From the NCBI GenBank assembly GCA_034435035.1, contig DAOTXW010000040.1:62001-126000 (forward strand): a stretch of 64,000 bases of DNA. The letters are read 5' to 3'. Below the pieces are notes generated by a model. It was given only the letters and a program-made list of their open reading frames with translations, had not been told where the DNA came from and did no database searches. Positions 16,527 to 24,461 of the stretch are shown here, piece by piece; within the stretch, counting starts at the first letter, position 1, and each line of letters starts with the position of its first letter. The stretch comes from JAHEME01 sp034435035 (GTDB lineage: Bacteria > Chloroflexota > Anaerolineae > Aggregatilineales > UBA3940). Both the position numbers and the translations under genes were made by a program.

Positions 16527-17929
16527 GCAGCCACAGGCGAGCCCCATCCGGCGGCCTGGTCAGCCGGGTTGAGCCGGGCAGCCTGGCCGATGCGCTGGAC
16601 GTTCGTCCCGGCGACAGGCTGATGAGAGTCAACGGCGAGCCTGTCGAGGATGTGATTGACGTCCAGTACTACTCTGCCGAATATGACGTCGCGCTGACTA
16701 TTCAGCGCGCTGACCAGACCCTGATCCTGCAGGGGCGCCGTCATGATATGCAGCCTCTGGGTCTGTCCTTTGAACACCCGACCTTCGATATTGACATCCG
16801 CCGCTGTAACAATCTATGCGAGTTCTGCTTCGTGTTGCAAATGGCCCCGCGGTTCCGCCGCACCCTCTACATAAAGGATGACGATTATCGCTACTCGTTT
16901 CTGTTTGGCCATTTTGTCACCCTCACCAACCTGACCGATCATGATGAATGGCGCATCGCAGAACAACATCTCAGCCCGCTGTATGTCTCGGTGCATACCA
17001 CAGACCTGGAGCTGCGGCGGCAGTACCTGCGCAACCCCGATGCGCCTGATATCATGGAGCAACTCCGGTGGCTCATCAGCGAGGGGATCGAGGTGCATAC
17101 GCAAATCGTCGTCACACCGGGAGTCAATGATGGCGCGCATCTTGAGCGATCGATTCGGGATCTTGCCGACCTGTTTCCCGGTGTATTGACCGTCAGCGTA
17201 GTGCCGGTCGGGCTGACCCGCCAGCATCGCTATGGGATGCGCACACACACCGAGGCAGAATGCATGCAGGTTCTGGACGCATGTCATGCCTGGCAGGCGG
17301 AGTATCGGTCGCGCTTTGGCGTCAACTTCGTCTATCCCACCGATGAGTGGTATCTCGTCACCGGGCAGCCGATCCCCCTTCTGGATGCTTATGATGGGTA
17401 TGACCTGACCGAGAACGGCCTGGGGCAGGTGCGCCGCTTTATAGAGGACTGGGCCGAAGCCCGGAAGGAACTGGCCGAGCCAGCCCGGGTGGCGCGTTTG
17501 ACCCTCGCGACCGGGACGTTGTTTGCGCCGACGCTGGCTCACTATGCTGACGAGTTCAGCCAGCGCACCGGAGTCGCTGTCGAAGTGGTTCCGGTTGTCA
17601 ATTCACGCCTGGGAAACACCATCACCGTAGCGGGGCTGCTGATGGGTGGGGATGTGATCGCGCAGCTACGCGATCGGGACCTGGGCGATGCCGTTGTACT
17701 ACCACGGGTCATGTTCGATCATCCAGACGGGATCGCCCTGGACGATATCTCGCCCGGAGATATTGCCCGGGATCTGCAGCGTCCGGTTGCGTTGGCAGAC
17801 ATGATGGGCGACCTCGTCGATCTGATCCACGGGCGTCCCGCTCTCTATTTTTTGCCGGATGGTGGGCGCATGATCCGGCCCGGGTCGATCCATAAAGAGG
17901 GCGGCTGGGCGGTAGAGAAGTATCTGTGA
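16523..17929 (+). CDS. DUF512 protein: PDZ domain plus radical-SAM-like cysteine cluster
   Basis: A 468-residue protein. Residues about 10-70 form a PDZ-like domain (VSRVEPGSLADALDVRPGD, RVNGEPVEDVID). It is followed by RRCNNLCEFCFVLQ, where C95, C99 and C102 form the CX3CX2C cluster of radical SAM enzymes, and by a TIM-barrel-like middle. The C-terminal third (ATGTLFAP, TVAGLLMGGDV, PDGIALDD) is the DUF512 domain. TIGR03279 relatives are widespread, and the substrate is unknown. The GTG start overlaps the plsC stop, so it is the last gene of the pseudouridine synthase operon. Confidence 0.85.
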   Translation: MSSHRRAPSGGLVSRVEPGSLADALDVRPGDRLMRVNGEPVEDVIDVQYYSAEYDVALTIQRADQTLILQGRRHDMQPLGLSFEHPTFDIDIRRCNNLCEFCFVLQMAPRFRRTLYIKDDDYRYSFLFGHFVTLTNLTDHDEWRIAEQHLSPLYVSVHTTDLELRRQYLRNPDAPDIMEQLRWLISEGIEVHTQIVVTPGVNDGAHLERSIRDLADLFPGVLTVSVVPVGLTRQHRYGMRTHTEAECMQVLDACHAWQAEYRSRFGVNFVYPTDEWYLVTGQPIPLLDAYDGYDLTENGLGQVRRFIEDWAEARKELAEPARVARLTLATGTLFAPTLAHYADEFSQRTGVAVEVVPVVNSRLGNTITVAGLLMGGDVIAQLRDRDLGDAVVLPRVMFDHPDGIALDDISPGDIARDLQRPVALADMMGDLVDLIHGRPALYFLPDGGRMIRPGSIHKEGGWAVEKYL

Positions 17930-17962
17930 CACCCCCTCGATATGGCATGGTGCAGGCGCTGG

Positions 17963-17971
17963 TGCTATACT
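17963..17971 (+). promoter_or_regulatory. Extended -10 promoter of glmS
   Basis: TGCTATACT gives a TGn extension and TATACT hexamer at 17966-17971; the -35 region is weak. The predicted start near 17978 lies about 60 bases before the ribozyme cleavage site. Confidence 0.5.
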
Positions 17972-18037
17972 GTGCCCACGAGAACCGGCACGGGGAGGTG
18001 ATAAGCGCAGAAGAATCTCTTATAGACAGGGGTAGCC

Positions 18038-18240
18038 AGCGCATGGCCCCGCCGCCGGCGGGGTGACGAGGAGGCGGTTTCCCGCCGCAGGGCGGGACTA
18101 ACCCCGGATTGCCGGGGGAACATCGAGAGATCAGCGGATGCCGCCAGGGCCACCACAGGCCCTCAGCTTTCCCCTCAACAATCATTCAATCGGTGCACAC
18201 AAAACCATCAGGCAACTGGTGGGACAATCTGCTGCCGGCT
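18038..18240 (+). ncRNA. glmS ribozyme (glucosamine-6-phosphate-activated)
   Basis: A self-cleaving riboswitch in the glmS leader. The predicted cleavage site is A18038/G18039 in CCAGCGCAUGG. P1 is CCCCGCC/GGCGGGG (18047-18063). The conserved core then reads UGACGAGG (18064-18071), GGCGG (18073-18077), CAUCGAGA (18121-18128) and GCGGAUGCCGCC (to 18145), with GGCGG pairing to CCGCC. P3 is AGGGCC/GGCCCU (18146-18163). A P4.1-like hairpin with a GCAA loop is at 18205-18222, preceded by AAAACC as in known examples. When GlcN6P binds, the RNA cuts itself and lowers glmS expression. Two extra hairpins (18081-18096, 18102-18117) interrupt the core. The 3' boundary is approximate. Confidence 0.88.
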
Positions 18241-18350
18241 GTGGCTGCATTGTAACCGGCGAATCTATCGCTCGATCAGCAGCGATTCGCCTGCATGGAG
18301 GAGGCTTCTGTCTCCGCCTAGCGGAACGCCTCATCGGGAGGATACGAAAT

Positions 18351-20192
18351 ATGTGCGGAATCGTTGGCTATATCGGATCGCGTGACGCGACGCCGATCAT
18401 TCTGGATGGACTCAAGCGGCTCGAATACCGTGGCTATGACTCGGCCGGGCTGGCTGTGCTGGTGAACCACCATATCGAAGTGCGGCGCGATGCCGGCAAG
18501 CTGGAGCGTCTGCAACAGCTGCTGCAGGCGCAGCCGGTAAGCGGCCGACTTGGCATCGGGCATACGCGCTGGGCGACGCACGGCGCGCCCAGCGCTCGCA
18601 ATGCGCACCCCCACATGGGCATGACGGGCGACGTAGTGGTCGTTCACAATGGCATTGTGGAAAACTTCCTGGAACTACGTGCCGACCTCCAGGCAGAGGG
18701 CGCAGAGTTTTCCAGCGATACGGATACTGAGACGATTGTGCACCTGATCGAACGCTTTCTGAGCGCCGGCCTGCCGCTTGAAGAGGCAGCCCGTCAGACA
18801 TTCAGTCAGCTCAAAGGCGCGCAGGCCATCGTGACATTCAGCCGGAATGAGCCGGATAAGATAGTCGCTTGTCGGATCGGAAATGCGGGTGGCGTAGCGA
18901 TCGGGATCGGTGACGGCGAGATGTTCATCGCCTCCGATATCCCCGCCATTCTTGAGTACACGCGTCGCATGGTCTTTCTTGAGAGCAGGCAGATGGCAAT
19001 TGTGAGGGCGGATGGGTTCACGGTTAAGACCCTTCAGGGTAAAGTGGCACAGGCCGAGATTCAGACGTTGTCCTGGGATCCGGTGAGCGCAGAGAAAGGC
19101 GAGTACAAGCATTTCATGCAAAAGGAGATCTTTGAGCAGCCGCGGGCGCTGACCGACACTTTGCGTGGGCGAGTGGACTTTGAACGCCTTGAGATCAACC
19201 TGCCCGAGATGAATCTAAACCGGGACGCAGCCTGTCGCCTGAGTCGGATCGTTACCGTGGCCTGCGGCACCTCGTATTATTCTGCGCTGGTGGGTAAGTA
19301 CCTGATTGAACATATCGCCCGGATACCGGTTGAAGTCGCGATCGGCTCCGAGTTTCGATATGCCGATCCGATCCTCAACGACAGCATGGCTGTGCTGGCC
19401 ATCACGCAGTCCGGCGAGACCGTCGATACTCTGGCGGCCATGGAGGAAGGCCGCGAGAAGGGCGCGACTCTCTGGAGCATCGTAAATGCCATCGGGAGCC
19501 AGGCCATGCGCATTGCCGATGGCTGCATCCCGATGCATTCTGGCCCGGAAATCGGGGTCGCCAGCACCAAGGCCTTTACGACGTCAATCGTTGACCAGTA
19601 TCTGCTGGCCTGCTACCTGGCAGCCCTGCGTGAAGCCCAGCCCCTGGAGCGCCTGAAGGCACTGATAGGCGACCTGGCGCGCTTGCCTGATCTGGTCGGA
19701 TCGGTACTGGACTATGATGACGACTATCAGGCGCTGGCACACGATTTCTACCAATACACCAACTTCCTGTATCTGGGCCGGGGGATCAACTACCCCATTG
19801 CCCTGGAGGGCGCCCTGAAGCTGAAGGAGATCAGCTACATTCATGCTGAGGGATATCCTGCCGGCGAGATGAAGCACGGGCCGATCGCGCTGATCGACGA
19901 GCATATGCCGGTGCTGGCAATCGCCGTTCAGGACAATGTATATGACAAGATGCTCTCCCAGGTGGAGCAGGCTAAGGCGCGCGGCGGAATTGTCATCGCA
20001 CTGGCGACGGAAGGGGATCGGACGATTTCCGGCAAGGCAGACCGGGTGATTACTGTCCCTCGCGCGCCCGAGCTGTTATCGCCGGTGATCAACGTGCTGC
20101 CGCTGCAGCTCCTGGCGTACCACATCGCTGTGCGCCGCGGCGCGGATGTTGACCAGCCGCGCAACCTCGCCAAGTCAGTGACTGTGGAATAG
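18351..20192 (+). CDS. glmS: Glutamine-fructose-6-phosphate aminotransferase (isomerizing)
   Basis: A 613-residue enzyme that makes glucosamine-6-phosphate from fructose-6-phosphate and glutamine, the entry to peptidoglycan and amino-sugar synthesis. The mature N-terminus is MCGIVGYIG, with C2 as the glutaminase nucleophile, followed by RLEYRGYDSAG, HTRWATHG and VVHNGIVEN. Two SIS sugar isomerase domains follow (VACGTSYYSALVGKYLIE, ITQSGETVDTLAAM, and a second SIS domain) and the end is RNLAKSVTVE. The ATG at 18351 follows GGGAGG. Upstream in-frame codons lie within the ribozyme leader and are not coding. Expression is most likely controlled by the glmS ribozyme. Confidence 0.97.
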   Translation: MCGIVGYIGSRDATPIILDGLKRLEYRGYDSAGLAVLVNHHIEVRRDAGKLERLQQLLQAQPVSGRLGIGHTRWATHGAPSARNAHPHMGMTGDVVVVHNGIVENFLELRADLQAEGAEFSSDTDTETIVHLIERFLSAGLPLEEAARQTFSQLKGAQAIVTFSRNEPDKIVACRIGNAGGVAIGIGDGEMFIASDIPAILEYTRRMVFLESRQMAIVRADGFTVKTLQGKVAQAEIQTLSWDPVSAEKGEYKHFMQKEIFEQPRALTDTLRGRVDFERLEINLPEMNLNRDAACRLSRIVTVACGTSYYSALVGKYLIEHIARIPVEVAIGSEFRYADPILNDSMAVLAITQSGETVDTLAAMEEGREKGATLWSIVNAIGSQAMRIADGCIPMHSGPEIGVASTKAFTTSIVDQYLLACYLAALREAQPLERLKALIGDLARLPDLVGSVLDYDDDYQALAHDFYQYTNFLYLGRGINYPIALEGALKLKEISYIHAEGYPAGEMKHGPIALIDEHMPVLAIAVQDNVYDKMLSQVEQAKARGGIVIALATEGDRTISGKADRVITVPRAPELLSPVINVLPLQLLAYHIAVRRGADVDQPRNLAKSVTVE

Positions 20193-20221
20193 GCAGGCTG
20201 GCGCTCGCTGAGAGCGCCCGC

Positions 20222-20261
20222 AGCGCAGGGGGCGATCCATTACGGAATCGCCCCCTGTGCT
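20222..20261. terminator. Bidirectional terminator-like hairpin between glmS and the SUMF1 gene
   Basis: A 15-bp stem with one mismatch (AGCGCAGGGGGCGAT against ATCGCCCCCTGTGCT) and a 10-base loop lies between convergent genes. There is no T-tract on either side. Confidence 0.6.
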
Positions 20262-20283
20262 GCCTGATAGGCTGACCCAGGTT

Positions 20284-21651
20284 TCAGGGGGCGGCGTGCG
20301 TGGGAAGAACGCATCGGAAGCCCACGAAATTCAGTGCGGAGGTGGGCGGCAGCGCACCGCGGTTGGCCGCCCGGAGCAGGAAGGCATTGTCTCCCCAGGA
20401 GCCGCCTCGAACCACCCGCTGGGTGCCGGATTCAGCGCCAGTGGGGTCAGGCTGATCGAGGAAGCGGGTGTAGTTGGGAGAGTGCCAGTCTGAGACCCAC
20501 TCAAAAACATTGCCGGCCATGTCATAGAGGCCAAGAGGGCTGCGACCCTCTTCATAGCTTCCTACCGGGCGCGTGCCCGTGTTGGTGACTCCGAAATTGG
20601 CCTGGGAGGCGAGTGGCTGAGTAGAGCCCCATGGATATAACCTGACATTTCCGCTGGCCGGGTCCCAGCGGGCGGCCTTTTCCCACTCGGCCTCAGTGGG
20701 CAGCCGCCCGCCGCGCCATTCACAGTACGCCTCCGCGCCGTACCATGTCACCTCGGTGGCCGGGTGATCGGCATACGCCGGCTGTGCCTGCCATTGATCG
20801 GCGGCGAACGCAATGCGCGCCTGCGGATCGCCAGCTTCATACCACTGCACGCTTCCCCCGGACTGATTACCCATCACCGTTAGCATGGCGGCATATTGGC
20901 TGTTGGTGACCTCGTAGACGTCGATGTAATAGCTGCTCAGCGGCACGTCATGGGCAGGCAGCTCAGCTTCAAACCCCAGCGTGCGGCAGCGGGTCTCGCC
21001 CAGAATAGGATTGCACAGGGCATACAGATCGGTCAGTTCTTCCTCTGTGGTTCCCATGCGGAAAGGCCCTGCCGGCACCAGAACCATGATATGCCCCCGG
21101 GCGTCCTCGATCTGTGCCGCCGGTGTGCTGGTTGGGCCCACGGTAGGTTCTGCCGGCGGCTGGATATCGACCGGTGCAGCCGTCGCTGAGGCTGGAGGGG
21201 CAGGGATGCTGGTGCCCGATGCCTGGCGGGCTGCCTGCCCGGGACCGGAAGGCACTCCCAGTGATACCAGAAAGACGACGGCCGCCGCAATCAGCACCAG
21301 CCCGGCAATCATGACCAGCCCCCAGCCCCAGTTCAGCGTTAGCCACCGGATGAGGGATGGCTGGCCCTCCACGGGCCGGCCGCCTCCGGGAGAGAGACTC
21401 TCAACCGGTGCGGGTGGTTCTGGCAGGGGGTCCGCGTCAGCCGCTTCCTCAAAGGGAACATCTTCCACCCAGCGGTTTCCCTCCTGGCGAAGCCAGCCCC
21501 CTGAATCGGGGTTGATGCGCCAGCGTCTGCCGGCGGCATCCGTTCCCACCATCTGTTCCAGGCGACGGGCGAATTCTTCATAGGAGATATCGCCGCTGAT
21601 GCATAACAGGCGCCAGGCCGAATAGCGCCGCCGCATGCTCTCAAAGTCCAT
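20284..21651 (-). CDS. Membrane-anchored SUMF1/FGE-fold protein lacking catalytic cysteines
   Basis: A 455-residue protein: a cytoplasmic N-terminal region of about 100 residues (GGWLRQEGNRWVEDV), one membrane helix (about 108-132), a Ser/Thr/Pro linker and a C-terminal SUMF1 (formylglycine-generating enzyme-like) domain from about residue 188. Signature segments are VPAGPFRMGTTEEE, EVTNSQYA, PATEVTWYGAEAYCEW, GRLPTEAEWEKAAR and YDMAGNVFEWVSDWH. In true FGEs the segment after RGGSW holds two cysteines; here it reads RGGSWGDNAFLLRAANRG with none, so sulfatase activation is unlikely. A binding or structural role outside the membrane is inferred. GGGAGG precedes the ATG. Confidence 0.85.
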   Translation of the reverse strand: MDFESMRRRYSAWRLLCISGDISYEEFARRLEQMVGTDAAGRRWRINPDSGGWLRQEGNRWVEDVPFEEAADADPLPEPPAPVESLSPGGGRPVEGQPSLIRWLTLNWGWGLVMIAGLVLIAAAVVFLVSLGVPSGPGQAARQASGTSIPAPPASATAAPVDIQPPAEPTVGPTSTPAAQIEDARGHIMVLVPAGPFRMGTTEEELTDLYALCNPILGETRCRTLGFEAELPAHDVPLSSYYIDVYEVTNSQYAAMLTVMGNQSGGSVQWYEAGDPQARIAFAADQWQAQPAYADHPATEVTWYGAEAYCEWRGGRLPTEAEWEKAARWDPASGNVRLYPWGSTQPLASQANFGVTNTGTRPVGSYEEGRSPLGLYDMAGNVFEWVSDWHSPNYTRFLDQPDPTGAESGTQRVVRGGSWGDNAFLLRAANRGALPPTSALNFVGFRCVLPTHAAP

Positions 21652-21682
21652 TGCGAACCTCCCACTTCATTCGATACTCCCG

Positions 21683-21711
21683 ATCGTAGTCTGCTGCTCC
21701 AGTTGGGTCAA
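21683..21711 (-). promoter_or_regulatory. Promoter of the SUMF1-fold gene
   Basis: On the minus strand TTGACC (21711-21706), 17 bases and TACGAT (21688-21683) form a plausible promoter with a start near 21676. Confidence 0.45.
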
Positions 21712-21805
21712 CTGCTGGCGCTCCAGCTCGAACAGCGTATACTCACTGTCAAGCTGTAAGGTTATCTGGTATTGATTGCTGGACGCGGTTCACTGGAGAC
21801 ATTAC

Positions 21806-23029
21806 ATGATCTCGAAACCTTCCGGACGGCCTCCTGAGCAGGGAGCGCGTCATGGCCTGGCCTTCATCGGCCTAGCCCTGCTGCTGATCGGTGGGATCAG
21901 GCACGCATCAGCGCGAACCCTATCTCCTTCCGACCCCATTGAGCCGCGCTACTATGACAATCTTCCGCCGGCTCCCGGCAGTGATTCCATCTCACTGCCC
22001 GCAGCCTACGTACTGGCAGTGGCGTGGCCGCACTCCAGCGTCACCTACGCCATCCTCAACTGCCCGCGTTCCCTTGACTGCGAGGCTGCTCGTACGGCGG
22101 TGCGTCAGGCAGCGGCTGCCTGGGATGATGCGTCGGGCCTGACCCTGACGGAGGTTAGCGGCAATGCCGATATTCGCATCTCGTGGGTGACCGGGGATCA
22201 TGGGGACGGCTTCCCGCTGGATGGACCTGGCGGCGACCTGGGACACACCTTCTTTCCCGCTCCTGCGCTGGGCTCGCTTGCTGGAGACATTCACCTGGAT
22301 GATGATGAGATCTGGGTAGTTGGGCCGGCAGATGAGCCTGGCGAGGTCGATCTGATGACAACTATCCTGCATGAACTCGGCCATGCACTGGGTCTGGATC
22401 ACTCGTGGGACCCTTATGCCCTGATGTGGCCGCTGTATACAGGCATTCGCGGACTGGCCCCGGACGATGTCGCAGGCATCCAGCAGCTCTACGGGCCCCC
22501 CGATGCGGGCGACGCCGAGCCGGCTTCCGATATTGGCAGTGTGAACGCTACAGCCAGCGATACCCTCCGGCTGCGGGCCGGGCCGGATACAACCTATCCG
22601 CAGATAGACAGCATCCCTGCCGGGACGACGCTGCCTGTGCTGGGGAGAGACTCGGCTGGCGACTGGCTGTACGTGGATTTCTTGGGCCAGCGAGGCTGGG
22701 TGGCGGGGTGGTACTGCACCCTGAGTGGCAGCCTGAGCGGCGTGCCGGTTGTGCCAGCTGATGGCTCCGGCGCGTCCGCTCCATCGACTCCACTCCCCGC
22801 GCCCGGCGCTGTCACCGCGGAATCGGGATTCACGCTCCGGCTGCGCTCCGGTCCGGGGATGGATTCGGCGCAGATCGGTACCATCCCGGCCGGCACCGGG
22901 ATGATTGTACTGGGGCGGAATGCCTCGGGTCAATGGCTGTATGTGGCCAGCGGTGCGCAGCGTGGTTGGGTAGCTGGCTGGCTGTGCACGGTTAAGGGGG
23001 ATCTGGGCAGCGTGCCGACTTTAGACTAA
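21806..23029 (+). CDS. Secreted matrixin-type metalloprotease with two SH3b domains
   Basis: A 407-residue secreted protein. A signal peptide (residues 1-36, ending HASA) precedes a metzincin domain whose zinc site is HELGHALGLDH (H189, E190, H193, H199), followed by the ALMWPLY Met-turn. Upstream, HGDGFPLDGPGGDLGHTF resembles the structural calcium/zinc loop of matrix metalloproteases. Two bacterial SH3 domains follow (about 261-320 and 345-405), each with LRLRxGPxxxxxQIxxIPAGT and ending in GWVAGW-C. SH3b domains usually bind cell-wall peptides, so the protease probably stays near the envelope. The ATG at 21806 follows CTGGAGAC; a start ten codons earlier is less likely. Confidence 0.88.
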   Translation: MISKPSGRPPEQGARHGLAFIGLALLLIGGIRHASARTLSPSDPIEPRYYDNLPPAPGSDSISLPAAYVLAVAWPHSSVTYAILNCPRSLDCEAARTAVRQAAAAWDDASGLTLTEVSGNADIRISWVTGDHGDGFPLDGPGGDLGHTFFPAPALGSLAGDIHLDDDEIWVVGPADEPGEVDLMTTILHELGHALGLDHSWDPYALMWPLYTGIRGLAPDDVAGIQQLYGPPDAGDAEPASDIGSVNATASDTLRLRAGPDTTYPQIDSIPAGTTLPVLGRDSAGDWLYVDFLGQRGWVAGWYCTLSGSLSGVPVVPADGSGASAPSTPLPAPGAVTAESGFTLRLRSGPGMDSAQIGTIPAGTGMIVLGRNASGQWLYVASGAQRGWVAGWLCTVKGDLGSVPTLD

Positions 23030-23035
23030 TGCTGC

Positions 23036-23575
23036 TCAGCGGATCATCATCACCGTCGCAATAATCAGGCATAAGGTGATTGCGCCGCCTGCAACGGCAG
23101 CAGCCATCAGCATGCGCTGCTGCCGTTGCGCCTGTGTCTGCTGATGGCGCAGATTGCGCAGCCGCTCACGCTCCTCAGCTTCCAGTCGTTCGCGCTCGCG
23201 CTGCATGTACATCATATCGCGACCCTTGGTCTGCACAAGTTCTTCCCTCATCAGCGCGGTGCTGCGCCGCTGACCTGCAGACGTGCGCATGAAGACTGAT
23301 GAGAGGGTGTCCAGCGGGGTGGCGCAACTCATGCAGTGATCAATCCCCGGTGGATTATGGTGATTGCAGACCGGGCAGACTCTGCCCAGCGTAAGACCAC
23401 AGTTCATACACTTACGCGCCGAAGCCGGGTTTGCAGTGCCGCAAGACGGACATTCGACTTCATCGCGCGGGGAACCCAGATTAGCGCCGCAGTGGCTGCA
23501 AATAAGGTTACCCGTGGGATCATGCTCAAATCTGCTTGCCCCGCACGAGGGGCAGGAAATGCGTTCGAGGCTCAT
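23036..23575 (-). CDS. Triple zinc-ribbon membrane protein
   Basis: A 179-residue protein with three zinc ribbons in the first 90 residues, each from two CxxC knuckles (CPSCG/CSHCG, CPSCG/CMNCG, CPVCN/CMSCA). A charged, Arg/Glu/Gln-rich coiled-coil segment follows (about 118-150) and a C-terminal membrane helix ends the protein, so it is probably a tail-anchored cytoplasmic protein. No enzyme domain is visible and the function is unknown. AGGA lies upstream of the ATG. It is convergent with the matrixin gene (6-base gap) and divergent from the DUF4870 gene. Confidence 0.75.
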   Translation of the reverse strand: MSLERISCPSCGASRFEHDPTGNLICSHCGANLGSPRDEVECPSCGTANPASARKCMNCGLTLGRVCPVCNHHNPPGIDHCMSCATPLDTLSSVFMRTSAGQRRSTALMREELVQTKGRDMMYMQRERERLEAEERERLRNLRHQQTQAQRQQRMLMAAAVAGGAITLCLIIATVMMIR

Positions 23576-23610
23576 GTTCCTATATCCACCATCCGTGTAA
23601 ACGAGCGCTC

Positions 23611-23638
23611 TTTATGTGATTACACGCACCAGTATAAT
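23611..23638. promoter_or_regulatory. Overlapping divergent -10 elements
   Basis: AGTATAAT reads TATAAT (23633-23638) on the plus strand, with TTTATG 16 bases upstream, and TATACT (23636-23631) on the minus strand. The two -10 elements share bases, so the DUF4870 and zinc-ribbon genes may compete for polymerase here. Confidence 0.4.
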
Positions 23639-23749
23639 CAATGTGGGGCTGTGAGGGAAGGAAGCGCGCTGGAGACTGCAACCCTGGCCGTGCAGACACG
23701 TAGTACTCTATACAAGTTGACGATCTAACACTGTGGAGCCAACAAACTG

Positions 23750-24289
23750 ATGCCTGAGAGTGTTCTTCGTGAGCCATCTGCACGGCCTCTGCCGGAAACC
23801 ACCGTCGAGGAGCGCACATGGGCCGCGGTTGCGCATGTTAGCGCACTGCTGACCATCCCGATTGCGTTCCTGTCGGCGGGCGTCGGCGCGATCCCGTTTG
23901 TCTTTATTCCCCTGGGCATCTACCTCATGTACTACCGGCGCTCACGCTTCGTAGCATTCCATGCCGCACAGGCGCTGGCGCTTCAGGTTATAGGCTCGGT
24001 AGGGTACTTTTTGTTCACATTGGTTGGGGCTCTGCTGATCGCGCTGGTGACAGTACTCGGCGCACTGCTGACGGTCATACTGGTTGGTATTCTGGTTCTG
24101 CTGCTGGTCCCGGTGATTGCGGTTGCGTATGCAGGCCTGTATGTGGTCGTCCCGATCGTGTTCTCGGTGCTGGGGGTGGTTGCCGCAGCGGAGACCATGA
24201 GCGGGCGCGATTACTACTATCCCTATCTGGGGCAGTGGGTTGAAAGCTGGCTCAGCCGGACGACGGCCACCCCGGCGCCGGCAGTCTAA
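23750..24289 (+). CDS. DUF4870 membrane protein
   Basis: A 179-residue protein with four hydrophobic segments. The N-terminal EERTWAAVAHVSALLTIPIAF, the IPLGIYLMYYRRSRFVAFHAAQAL segment (charged residues followed by an F-HA-QAL helix) and the AAAETMSGRDYYYPYLG end are all typical of DUF4870/Tic20-like proteins. These have no established biochemical role in bacteria. The last residues are Thr/Pro/Ala-rich. A strong terminator follows, so the transcript is probably monocistronic. Confidence 0.85.
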   Translation: MPESVLREPSARPLPETTVEERTWAAVAHVSALLTIPIAFLSAGVGAIPFVFIPLGIYLMYYRRSRFVAFHAAQALALQVIGSVGYFLFTLVGALLIALVTVLGALLTVILVGILVLLLVPVIAVAYAGLYVVVPIVFSVLGVVAAAETMSGRDYYYPYLGQWVESWLSRTTATPAPAV

Positions 24290-24308
24290 CCCTGGCTGTA
24301 TCTCTGTG

Positions 24309-24346
24309 GGGGGTGGGGCGGCTAATCGCCTCACCCCCTGCTTTTT
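24309..24346 (+). terminator. Rho-independent terminator after the DUF4870 gene
   Basis: A 12-bp GC-rich stem (GGGGGTGGGGCG with CGCCTCACCCCC, one G-T pair), a 6-base loop and a TTTTT tract shortly after. Confidence 0.85.
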
Positions 24347-24461
24347 GATCACGCTCCTCCGATTTAGCTTTTAAGTTGACCTGTGCTACAATCCCTGCAG
24401 CCCTCCTGATCCCCGCCGGGCCTGATCACCGGCCCGCAGTTGTAGCGAAAGGCAACAATCG

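Noticed and set aside
18003..18010. AGCGCAG as an alternative ribozyme cleavage site
   Set aside because: It is too far from P1; the copy at 18038 aligns with the conserved distance to P1 and the UGACGAGG core.
24376..24392. TTGACC followed by TACAAT upstream of the branching enzyme gene
   Set aside because: The spacer is only 5 bases, too short for a sigma-70 promoter; a weaker -35 (TTTAGC) farther upstream is possible but not convincing.
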